Source: Bifidobacterium asteroides (GTDB lineage Bacteria > Actinomycetota > Actinomycetes > Actinomycetales > Bifidobacteriaceae). Taken from it: a stretch of 64,000 nt of DNA. The stretch is taken from NCBI RefSeq assembly GCF_009683175.1, contig NZ_WKKW01000001.1, forward strand, positions 186,001 to 250,000, given 5' to 3'. This document shows positions 1 through 7,373 of this stretch, one piece after another (the first letter of the stretch is position 1; each line of letters begins with the position of its first letter). The position numbers and the translations under genes are program-made. The notes under the pieces were generated by a model that saw only the letters and a program-made list of their open reading frames with translations, did not search any database and was not told the DNA's origin.

Positions 1-839
1 CGCCCATATATAGGGATGCGAACTATCTGATCCATGGATTGCAGCAACTCTTCGGGCAGTCCGCGTGCCTCATTGCCGAAGAGCATGACCGTGGGTTGAC
101 GTGTCGAGTCTGGCTTGGCTGGGGTATCGCCCGCCATCAGATCGGTCAGGGAGCGGACGGGTTTGTCCGGTGTGCCATAGACATCGGCCGCCACCATGAT
201 CCGGCCCTGCCGTCTGCACAGGGCCAGGAAGTCCTCGGTGCCCATGGTCATCAGGGGTATGTGAAATGCCGAGCCAGCCGTGGAGCGAATGACCTTGGGA
301 TTGGTGGGTTCCACGCACTGGTCCACCAGGATGACCGCCCTGCAGCCTGCGGCATCAGCGGTGCGAATGACGGTTCCAGCGTTGCCTGGATCACGAATCT
401 GCCAGAAGGCTGCCACCAGGTCGGGTCCCTCCCCGGTTAGGCTCTGGGAATCGTCTTGGCCCGTCGACTGGGCCAGAAATCCGTCCGTACGTGCCTGAGC
501 CAGGATTCCCTGGGAATTGCCGCTGATGGCACGCATGACTCGGGCGGAGACGAAGTGCCCATAGCAGTCGGGTAGATCCCCGGCCTGCTCCATTATGGCG
601 CCTACGGTCTCGTTGAGCGGCCGAGGGTGACCGCCATGGGCCACAGGAGAGGATTCATCCGCCTGAATATAGAGGTCAGTCAGCAGGTCGGGACGCCAGC
701 GGACCGCCTCGCGCACGCTCTGCGGGCCTTCTACCAGGAAGCGGCCATGACGTTGCCGGGCCCGCCGATCCTGCAGTTCAGCCAGACGGCGAATCCGTTG
801 GGCACGGGGATTGTCAAGAAGGGAGTCATCGAAGCGCAT
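1..839 (-). CDS. TrmH/SpoU-family rRNA methyltransferase (3' end cut by window edge)
   Basis: A SAM-dependent 2'-O-ribose methyltransferase of the SPOUT class, expected to act on rRNA in the cytoplasm. My translation from the ATG at 839 gives about 279 residues before the left edge. The N-terminal part holds the substrate-binding motif GRFLVEGPQSVREA. The SPOUT part shows motif 1 (RDPGNAGTVIRTADAAG), motif 2 (LFGNEARGLP) and the beginning of motif 3 (RIPIYGR). The missing end should be only a few dozen residues. Start: ATG at 839 lies 7 nt after a TAGAGT hexamer (minus strand, 852-847) with no Shine-Dalgarno, so the mRNA may be leaderless. An in-frame GTG two codons upstream is possible but would sit next to the -10. 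Divergent from sodA. Which rRNA base it modifies cannot be read from the sequence. Confidence 0.9.
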   Translation of the reverse strand, partial: MRFDDSLLDNPRAQRIRRLAELQDRRARQRHGRFLVEGPQSVREAVRWRPDLLTDLYIQADESSPVAHGGHPRPLNETVGAIMEQAGDLPDCYGHFVSARVMRAISGNSQGILAQARTDGFLAQSTGQDDSQSLTGEGPDLVAAFWQIRDPGNAGTVIRTADAAGCRAVILVDQCVEPTNPKVIRSTAGSAFHIPLMTMGTEDFLALCRRQGRIMVAADVYGTPDKPVRSLTDLMAGDTPAKPDSTRQPTVMLFGNEARGLPEELLQSMDQIVRIPIYG

Positions 840-932
840 GGGCACAACTCTAGCCCCGGCGGCCGAGAGCGCTGCTGAGGAACCTTCAAGAGCACACATC
901 TGTGGGAAAGTTCACTGAAAGAAAGGTCCGCA

Positions 933-964
933 CCCCTTGTGCTCGCCGGACAAGGGGCTAGTCT
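933..964 (+). promoter_or_regulatory. sodA promoter with inverted repeat between -35 and -10
   Basis: TTGTGC (937-942), a 16-bp spacer and TAGTCT (959-964) form a plausible sigma70-type promoter, leaving a leader of about 90 nt before the sodA ATG. A perfect inverted repeat, CCCCTTGT (933-940) and ACAAGGGG (950-957) separated by 9 bp, spans the -35 and spacer. Because it lies upstream of the expected transcription start, it looks like a DNA operator rather than an RNA hairpin. The regulator is unknown. Confidence 0.5.
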
Positions 965-1059
965 AAAAGAACCGGTCGGGTCGACCACGTCCGTCGTTGG
1001 TATGGCGCAGACCGACCATCGCTCATCTGGCTTGGCCAGAATCATTGTGAGGAGACGAT

Positions 1060-1680
1060 ATGCCCGTATATACACTTCCCGATCTGCCCTACGACTACTC
1101 GGCGCTGGAGCCGTACGTGTCCGGCAAGATCATGGAACTGCACCATGACAAGCACCATCAGGCTTATGTGAACGGGGCCAACAAGGCCCTGGAGCAGATC
1201 CACGACGCGGCCGAGTCCGGCAACGTGGCTCAGTCCAACCTGCTGGAGAAGAACCTGGCCTTCAACCTGGCCGGGCACAAGAACCACTCCATCTTCTGGA
1301 AGAACATGGCCCCGGCCATCGGCCAGGAGCCCACTGGCGAGCTCAAGGCCGCCATCGAGGACCAGTTCGGGTCCTTCCAGGGCTTCCAGACCTACTTCGA
1401 GTCCATGTGCGCAGGCATCCAGGGCTCCGGCTGGGCCGTCCTTGCCTGGGATACCCTGGGCGAGCGCCTGGTCACCCTGCAGATGTACGACCACCAGGGC
1501 AACCTGCCCGTCACCATCTTCCCGCTGGTTCTGCTGGACCTCTGGGAGCACGCCTACTACCTGGAGTACCTGAACGACCGGGCCAGCTACGTCAAGGCCT
1601 GGTGGCACATCGTCAACTGGGAGGATGCCTCCAAGCGCTTTGACGAGGTGCGCAACATCAACACCACTCTGGCCAGGTAA
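1060..1680 (+). CDS. sodA: Superoxide dismutase (Fe/Mn type)
   Basis: Converts superoxide to oxygen and hydrogen peroxide in the cytoplasm. The 206-residue protein is full length. Metal ligands are in the canonical places and numbering of the mycobacterial enzymes: His28 (ELHHDKHH), His76 (GHKNHSIFW), Asp160 and His164 (DLWEHAYYLEY). It carries the actinobacterial MYDHQ segment with His145 at the position usually filled by a metal-tuning Gln, so the choice between Fe and Mn is not certain. GAGGAG precedes the ATG by 7 nt. It is monocistronic, ended by the strong hairpin at 1708-1753. SOD is unusual in bifidobacteria and suggests an oxygen-exposed niche such as the bee gut; that ecological reading is inference. 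Confidence 0.97.
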   Translation: MPVYTLPDLPYDYSALEPYVSGKIMELHHDKHHQAYVNGANKALEQIHDAAESGNVAQSNLLEKNLAFNLAGHKNHSIFWKNMAPAIGQEPTGELKAAIEDQFGSFQGFQTYFESMCAGIQGSGWAVLAWDTLGERLVTLQMYDHQGNLPVTIFPLVLLDLWEHAYYLEYLNDRASYVKAWWHIVNWEDASKRFDEVRNINTTLAR

Positions 1681-1707
1681 AAGACCAGCGCTTCCAACCA
1701 CAGGCGG

Positions 1708-1753
1708 ACCCCGGTCCTTTCCCCTCTCTGCGGGAGGCGGAAAGGACCGGGGT
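1708..1753. terminator. Strong terminator between convergent sodA and ECF operon
   Basis: A perfect 15-bp stem, ACCCCGGTCCTTTCC (1708-1722) with its complement (1739-1753), is followed by a short pyrimidine tract. It lies between the sodA stop and the stop of the convergent ECF gene at 1790, so it can serve both directions. Confidence 0.8.
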
Positions 1754-1789
1754 TCCTCTATATCCGGAGCCTGCGGAAAACCCAGGCGA

Positions 1790-4285
1790 TCAGTTGCCGA
1801 AGAAGGCGATGGAGCCGGTCAGGGCAGCCAGGGTCAGGGAGATTGCGGGCACAGCCAGGCATATGAGCAGGAAACCGGCGTCACGTGGTCTGATCTGGGA
1901 AACCCTGGCATGGGTGCGCGGCGTGCTGCCGCCGAAACCCCTGGCCTCCATGGCCGTAGCCAAGGTCGTCGAACGTCTGATGGACAGGACCAGCAGGGCG
2001 AAGGCCTGGGGCATAAAGGCCTTGAAACGGTTCTCATCGCCCAGCCCGCGACTGCGGCGCGAGGCGGTCAGGGCCGACCAGTCATCCTTGAGAACGGTGA
2101 AGAGCCGCATGCCGGCCAGCCCTCCGTAGACGAAACGATCAGGCAGGCGGAGCACCTGGCTGAAGGCATCGGCCAGGTCGGTGGCGTCTATTCCCAGCAC
2201 GGTGATAATGGCGGGAATCCCGATGGCCAGGATTCGCAGCGCGGTGGCCAGGGCCAGATCCAACGACCGCTGGGTGATGTGGATCATGCCCCACTGCCAG
2301 AAGGTGGCGCCGCCGCTCTTGCCGTAGAGGATGATCGCCAGGGCCGAGCCGGGGGCCCCCAGGAAGATGGGCCAGGTGGATCTGACCACCCGCAGGGGTG
2401 TGAAGCCTGCCGCGCCCAGCATCAGGAACTCCAGGATCAGTGCCGTCGTGGCCGAGACCGGGTCCAGGCTGATCAGCAGGGGCAGAGCCGCCAGGAAAGC
2501 CCCGATCAGACGGAAGGCCGGATTGATGGAGGCTATGTATGGCGACCGGCTGGCCAGCTTGACCGGCTCGTCCCGCTGATCCATGGGCGTGACGGTCAGT
2601 CTGGCCGCAACAGTCTTCTGACGGGCCTGCAAATCTGACTCTGATACAGGCCAGACGGCCTTTTGGGCTCCCGGAGGCGTCATCTCCACCAGACGGGCAT
2701 CCAGGGCCTGAACCAGCTCCCGGTCGTGGGTGACCAGGATGATGCAGGCTCCCTGGTCGCGCAGGTCTGCAATCAGCTGGGCCATGCTGACCCAGGTGTT
2801 CCTATCCTGACCGAAGGTAGGCTCGTCAAGAATCAGCATCTGAGGTGCGGCGGCCAGGGCCGAGGCCACGGTGAGCCGCCGCTTCTCACCGCCCGAGAGC
2901 GTGTAAGGGTTGGCATGCGCGTACTGCCTCAGCCTGAAACGGTCCAGCAGCTCCAGGGCGCGAGCCTGGGCCCGGTCCTCGCTCATACCAGTGCGGATTG
3001 GAGCTAACTTGACCTCATCCAAGACCGTGCCCCGGGCGAACTGATGCTCGGGATTCTGAAAGACATAGGCGATGCGCGCCGCCAGCTGGGATGAGGTCCA
3101 TCGAATGGGCTCCGGCTCGGCAGGCGTCTGCCCCTGGGGTTCCCGGAGCAGGCGGTCCTGGGCAAGGACCGAACCGGCCACTGGCTCCAGCAGACCGGCC
3201 AGGGTCATGGCCAGAGTGGACTTGCCAGCCCCGTTGGCCCCGACCAGGGCGGTGACCTGACCGGCCCTGAATTCCAGATTGATATGCTCGGCCACTGCCT
3301 TGTCCTGACGACCCACCGCCAGATCCTGGGCAGCCAGTAGAACGGGATGTTCATCCTGGCCGATGTCGGATTGCCCAGGTCTGCTCCTGTCCTGACCAAG
3401 CGCGGGAAGCGAATCCTTGGCGCTCCTATAGGCTTCCGGAACCCAGATGCCCAGGGCGGCCAGATCCAGTCCAGGATCAGTGAAGACCTCCTGGGGGCTC
3501 CCGTCGGCCATGATCACAGTCTTGCGATAGGCCGCAGCACCCGATCCTTCAGTGCCGCCTTCAACCTCACCCAGCCCAAGCACGATGACGCGGTCGATCA
3601 TGTCCATCCAAGGCCCAGCCCGGTGCTCGACCAGAATCATAGTGGAGCCTTGCCGATCCAGGACCTTTCTGACGGCATCGACAATCTGCTCGACGCCGAC
3701 CGGGTCCAGATTGGCCGTGGGCTCGTCCAGCAGGAGCAGCCCAGGCTGCATGGCCAAGGCACCCGCCAAGGCCAGGCGCTGCATCTGTCCTCCACTTAGA
3801 TGCATGGTGGGCCGGGTCAGCTGCAGGTCGGCCAAACCCACCTCGGCCATGGCCTTTCGCACCCGTGGCCAGATTTGCTCGCGGGACAGCCCCATGTTCT
3901 CGGGACCGAAGGCCACATTGTCGCCAAGCCGCTGAAAGATGGCCTGAGCATCCGGATCCTGAAGGACCAGCCCCACACGCCCCCGGCTGGAGATGGCGGG
4001 ATTGCCGTCGATCAGGACCTGCCCCTGGGTCACCCCGCCCTCGTCATCCTCGACCTGGTCCTGGCCGCTCTGCGGTGCATGATCACCCAGCAGCCCGGCC
4101 ACACCCTCAAGGATGGTCGACTTGCCAATGCCAGAGGCTCCCAGCAGAAGCACCCGCTGGCCTGCAGGAATGCTCAGGGACAGATCCCTGACGGCGAAGT
4201 GGTTCCGATAGGCATGCCGATAACCCCAACCGCGCAGTTCCAAGGCTGCGGGTCGGTAGGGATTGTCCTGGATGCTCTGATCCAC
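1790..4285 (-). CDS. Fused ECF transporter ATPase-ATPase-EcfT protein (thiamine/HMP-type system)
   Basis: Energising module of an energy-coupling factor vitamin transporter, with two ABC ATPases and the membrane T subunit in one 831-residue chain. First ATPase: Walker A GASGIGKS (about 49-56), signature LSGGQMQR (163-170), Walker B LLLLDEPT. Second ATPase: Walker A GANGAGKS (349-356), signature LSGGEKRR (463-470), Walker B MLILDEPT. From about residue 585 onward there are hydrophobic segments of an EcfT/CbiQ-type subunit at the inner membrane. Start is GTG at 4285 behind AGAGG. It follows the YkoE-type S gene by 10 nt, so the two are co-transcribed under the TPP riboswitch. In B. subtilis YkoEDC the T and ATPase parts are separate proteins; here they are fused. 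Thiamine or HMP as substrate is inferred from the riboswitch and S component. Confidence 0.92.
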   Translation of the reverse strand: MDQSIQDNPYRPAALELRGWGYRHAYRNHFAVRDLSLSIPAGQRVLLLGASGIGKSTILEGVAGLLGDHAPQSGQDQVEDDEGGVTQGQVLIDGNPAISSRGRVGLVLQDPDAQAIFQRLGDNVAFGPENMGLSREQIWPRVRKAMAEVGLADLQLTRPTMHLSGGQMQRLALAGALAMQPGLLLLDEPTANLDPVGVEQIVDAVRKVLDRQGSTMILVEHRAGPWMDMIDRVIVLGLGEVEGGTEGSGAAAYRKTVIMADGSPQEVFTDPGLDLAALGIWVPEAYRSAKDSLPALGQDRSRPGQSDIGQDEHPVLLAAQDLAVGRQDKAVAEHINLEFRAGQVTALVGANGAGKSTLAMTLAGLLEPVAGSVLAQDRLLREPQGQTPAEPEPIRWTSSQLAARIAYVFQNPEHQFARGTVLDEVKLAPIRTGMSEDRAQARALELLDRFRLRQYAHANPYTLSGGEKRRLTVASALAAAPQMLILDEPTFGQDRNTWVSMAQLIADLRDQGACIILVTHDRELVQALDARLVEMTPPGAQKAVWPVSESDLQARQKTVAARLTVTPMDQRDEPVKLASRSPYIASINPAFRLIGAFLAALPLLISLDPVSATTALILEFLMLGAAGFTPLRVVRSTWPIFLGAPGSALAIILYGKSGGATFWQWGMIHITQRSLDLALATALRILAIGIPAIITVLGIDATDLADAFSQVLRLPDRFVYGGLAGMRLFTVLKDDWSALTASRRSRGLGDENRFKAFMPQAFALLVLSIRRSTTLATAMEARGFGGSTPRTHARVSQIRPRDAGFLLICLAVPAISLTLAALTGSIAFFGN

Positions 4286-4295
4286 GCCCGAACCT

Positions 4296-4970
4296 CTACT
4301 TCCCGGCCGTGCGAATATCGCGGCCGGAGGCGAAACGGTCCAGAGCCCCGGTTGCGGCGATGGCCTTGTAGAGGTACCAGACCAGCACTCCGGCGATCAA
4401 CGCGCCCGAAATCAGGGTGGCTATCAGATAGATCACCCCATAGGGACCGGTCAGATTGATGGCCTGCAGATGGGTGCAGAAGGAGTAGAGCCAGCAGCCG
4501 AAACCAGCTGCGGCGCCCGACAGTGCCACCGTGGACATGTTCCAACGCCGATAACGCAGCAGCATGAAGACCAGCTCGGCCATGAAGCCCTGAAGCAGAC
4601 CAATCAGTATGGTCTCCACAGGCACCCAGAGGCTACCCAGCAGCGACTCCAGGATGGCCGCCACCAGCTCGGCGTAGACGGCAGCCCCCGGCTTGCGCAC
4701 GATGATCGAGGCCAAGGGCCCGGCAAATAGGTAGAGACCATTGAGAATGCCTCCCAGACCGGGCACAACCCCATCCAGGAAGGACCAGGGAATGGTGGTC
4801 ACCATGGCGACCACCCAGTAGATGACGGCGGAGGCCACCCCGATGACCGAGGCGACGGCGATATCCACCACCCTCCACCGTCTGGAGGGGATCCTGACCT
4901 GGATAGGAGTCCGCTCAGACTCCGGCTCCGATCCGGAAACAGTATTGTTCATGAAATGACCATCGGTCAT
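4296..4970 (-). CDS. ykoE: ECF transporter S component, YkoE-like (thiamine/hydroxymethylpyrimidine)
   Basis: Substrate-binding membrane subunit of an ECF transporter. 224 residues, five or six hydrophobic segments, and the YkoE-family stretches IVRKPGAAVYAELVAAILE and LLQGFMAELVF. I chose the ATG at 4970 (MTDGHFMNN) because GAGGAAAGG lies 10 nt upstream. A longer reading frame from a GTG at 5024 would start only a few bases outside the riboswitch and has no ribosome-binding site. The start is preceded by a TPP riboswitch and the gene is followed 10 nt later by the fused A-A'-T gene. Uptake of thiamine or its HMP moiety is family knowledge plus the riboswitch; the exact ligand is not proven. 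Confidence 0.9.
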   Translation of the reverse strand: MTDGHFMNNTVSGSEPESERTPIQVRIPSRRWRVVDIAVASVIGVASAVIYWVVAMVTTIPWSFLDGVVPGLGGILNGLYLFAGPLASIIVRKPGAAVYAELVAAILESLLGSLWVPVETILIGLLQGFMAELVFMLLRYRRWNMSTVALSGAAAGFGCWLYSFCTHLQAINLTGPYGVIYLIATLISGALIAGVLVWYLYKAIAATGALDRFASGRDIRTAGK

Positions 4971-5031
4971 GATCTTGTGCCTTTCCTCGGGGCGCTCCCT
5001 ATGAGCGCCATCCCGTTCAGGCACGGGTCCA

Positions 5032-5130
5032 GTGACATCCGTGCGCCGGCATTACCCGGTAAACGTTCGTCCGGTTGAGGCTGAGCCTCCTCTCAGCCGC
5101 ACGCCCTCAGGCATACGGCCCCCGTGTCAC
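5032..5130 (-). promoter_or_regulatory. TPP (THI-box) riboswitch
   Basis: The minus strand shows the TPP aptamer hallmarks in order: ACGGGGGCC, GCTGAGAGG, and CCGGGTAATGCCGGCG near the 3' end. The closing P1 stem is GTGACA (5130-5125) with TGTCAC (5037-5032). Downstream, GCACGG can pair with CCGTGC, and a hairpin GGCGCTC/GAGCGCC sits directly before the GAGGAAAGG ribosome-binding site. That arrangement favours translational control of the ykoE start; the switching mechanism is inferred. Confidence 0.93.
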
Positions 5131-5162
5131 CTATAACCCTAGAACACACTGTGGCCAAAAAG

Positions 5163-6539
5163 TCAGTTCTGACCTGCGCCCAGGGAATCCAGCAGGAGGG
5201 CCTCGGCGATGATGTTATCGACCAGCCCCTGCAGGGAGATGGACTCGTTCGGACTGTGGGCGTTGGACTGGGGATCCTCGGGGCCGGTCACCAGAACCTG
5301 AGCCTCCGGGAAGAGCCGCTTGAGTTCGGGAATGAAGGGGATGGATCCGCCCTCGCCCTTGTTGACCGGGTCGCGTCCGAAGGCCTGCCGCATGGCCTCC
5401 TCGGCCTGCCGGACCACCGGGCTGTCGGCATCCATGGCCCATCCCATGCCCATGTCGCCGGGCGTGACCTCCACCCTGGCCCCCTGAGGAGCATGAGCGA
5501 TCAGGAAATCAGCCAGTGCCTGCGCGGCCTGCTCAGGACGCTGGGTGGGCGCAGTGCGCAGGGAAATGCGGAAGCGGGTCTTATCGGCCAGCACGTTGAA
5601 GGAACCCTCCACCGGGTGGGCATCGAAGCCGATCACCGCCGCCGCCGGCTTGGTCCAGAGCCGGGAGGCCAGGGAGTCGGTTCCGGCCAGCCGGTAGGAG
5701 TCCACCACGCCGGCATCGGCACGCAGCTGGGCCTGGTCCAGGTCACGCTGCAGGCCGCCGATGGGCTGTCCGCCCTCCAGGCCGGGCACCGCCAGCTGAC
5801 CCTGGTCGTCATACATGGAGGTAATCAGCATGGCGGCCAGGGTGTTGGCATCCAGGACGGGCCCGCCGAACTGCCCGGAGTGGACCGGGTGCTCCATGAC
5901 TGTGACCGTGACATCCAGGTCCGCATTCCCTCGCAGTGAGGTGGTCAGGCTTGGGGTGTCCGCCGACCAGTTGCCCGAGTCGGCCACGATGATCAGATCC
6001 GAGGCGAAGTCGTCCCGATGAGCCTGAAGGAAGGGAATGAAGCTTTGCGAGCCCATCTCCTCCTCCCCCTCGATGAAGACCTTGACGTTGACGCGCAGGT
6101 CCTCGCCCAAGGCATGCAGGGCTCCAGAATGGATGGCAATGCCACCGCCGTCGTCGGCTGATCCGCGTCCGTAGAGCCGCCCATCCTTCTCAACACCGGT
6201 AAAAGGATCAGTGGACCACTGGGAGGGGTCAGGTACCGGTTGTACGTCGTGATGGGCATAGAGCAGAACGGTCGGGGCATCGGGATCCACCAGCCGGGAT
6301 CCGATGACCTCAAAGGCGCCCGGGGTCCCGTCAGGATTGGTTGCCTGGACCACCCGGGCATCCACACCCACCTGCCGCAGCTGCCCGGCCACATAGTCGG
6401 CCGAGCGGCGCATGTGATCCCCGGTGATCCCCTTGGCCGAAACCGACGCCAGGGCGATCTTGTCCTTGAGCAGATCGACGACCCGGTCCCTATCGTTTTG
6501 GACACGTGTGCGGATCGTCTCCAGGCCCAGTTCCGCCAT
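5163..6539 (-). CDS. M20-family metallopeptidase (dipeptidase-like)
   Basis: Zinc-dependent amino/dipeptidase of the M20 (ArgE/DapE/CPG2/carnosinase) family, 458 residues and full length. Visible are the first metal-ligand motif YAHHDVQP, the bridging Asp in GRGSADDGGGIA, the catalytic Glu pair in FIEGEEEMGS, the central dimerisation/lid domain from about 200 to 320, and a late metal-binding His in QSNAHSPNE. AGGAGG stands 6 nt before the ATG. Cytoplasmic, with no signal peptide. Divergent from the DUF3043 gene. The substrate is not decidable from sequence; small peptides are the likely class. Confidence 0.92.
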   Translation of the reverse strand: MAELGLETIRTRVQNDRDRVVDLLKDKIALASVSAKGITGDHMRRSADYVAGQLRQVGVDARVVQATNPDGTPGAFEVIGSRLVDPDAPTVLLYAHHDVQPVPDPSQWSTDPFTGVEKDGRLYGRGSADDGGGIAIHSGALHALGEDLRVNVKVFIEGEEEMGSQSFIPFLQAHRDDFASDLIIVADSGNWSADTPSLTTSLRGNADLDVTVTVMEHPVHSGQFGGPVLDANTLAAMLITSMYDDQGQLAVPGLEGGQPIGGLQRDLDQAQLRADAGVVDSYRLAGTDSLASRLWTKPAAAVIGFDAHPVEGSFNVLADKTRFRISLRTAPTQRPEQAAQALADFLIAHAPQGARVEVTPGDMGMGWAMDADSPVVRQAEEAMRQAFGRDPVNKGEGGSIPFIPELKRLFPEAQVLVTGPEDPQSNAHSPNESISLQGLVDNIIAEALLLDSLGAGQN

Positions 6540-6605
6540 CGTTACCTCCTGTGATTACTTGCGTATCAATGCTTGCGAGTCTAGGCGTCACCGTAACCTG
6601 TTCGC

Positions 6606-7232
6606 ATGACATGGAACCCCTTCTCACGCAAGGATCGACGGGACAAAGAGGCGGATGCGGACCAGACGGCCTCCGCTGATGAAGTACGAGGCAAGGGACG
6701 CCCCACCCCCAAGCGCAAGCAGGCCGAGGCCCGGAACCTGCGTCCGCTGGTCCCCAAGGACCGCAAGGCCTCTCGCAAGGCCGCCAAGGCCCGGATCCGA
6801 GCCCGTGAGGATGCCCAGTACGAGGCCATGAGGACCGGCGACATCGACCACATGCCCAAGTCGGAGCGCCTGCCCTGGAGGATTTACATCCGCGATTATG
6901 TGGATGCCCGCTTCAATCTGCTGGAATGGATCTTCCCGGCCATCATCCTCATGTTCGTGGCCACCCTGATGGGCATGTTCGTGGGTCCGCAGCATTACGC
7001 CACCTTCACCATGGTGGTGACCATTCTTCTGTACGGCTATCTGATTGTGGCCCTGGTCGACACCTGGCTGATGTGGCGCAAGCTCAAGCGCCTGCTGATC
7101 GACAAGTTCGGCGAGCGCTCGGTGGCCAAGGGTTCCCGCTCGGCCTCCTATGCCTGGCAACGGGCCATGATGGTCCGGCGCTGGCGGGTCCCCAAGCCCA
7201 GCCAGAGCAAGCGTGGGCACTGGCCCAAGTGA
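6606..7232 (+). CDS. DUF3043 membrane protein
   Basis: A 208-residue protein of the actinobacterial DUF3043 family, function unknown. The N-terminal 90 residues are highly basic and charged, containing the family signature GKGRPTPKRKQAEARNLRPL. Two hydrophobic segments follow, about 117-135 and 140-158 (FPAIILMFVATLMGMF and a second ending near LVDTWLMW). A basic C-terminal tail ends the protein. The ATG at 6606 comes 6 nt after TAACCT (6594-6599) with no Shine-Dalgarno, consistent with a leaderless transcript. Likely a small integral membrane protein with cytosolic tails. Confidence 0.87.
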   Translation: MTWNPFSRKDRRDKEADADQTASADEVRGKGRPTPKRKQAEARNLRPLVPKDRKASRKAAKARIRAREDAQYEAMRTGDIDHMPKSERLPWRIYIRDYVDARFNLLEWIFPAIILMFVATLMGMFVGPQHYATFTMVVTILLYGYLIVALVDTWLMWRKLKRLLIDKFGERSVAKGSRSASYAWQRAMMVRRWRVPKPSQSKRGHWPK

Positions 7233-7373
7233 CAGCTGGTTGTCCTGACTTACCGACCCATCGATTAGCCGCGCCGCCCGGTTCCACTTGAGGTTCCGGG
7301 CGTTCTTCGTATTCACTCCACATTCTGCTGATGGTCTTCATTCTCCCAGCCTCTACGGCTAGCATTGATTGTT

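Noticed and set aside
1042-1701. A 219-codon minus-strand frame over sodA
   Set aside because: Antisense shadow; sodA has a ribosome-binding site and full family motifs.
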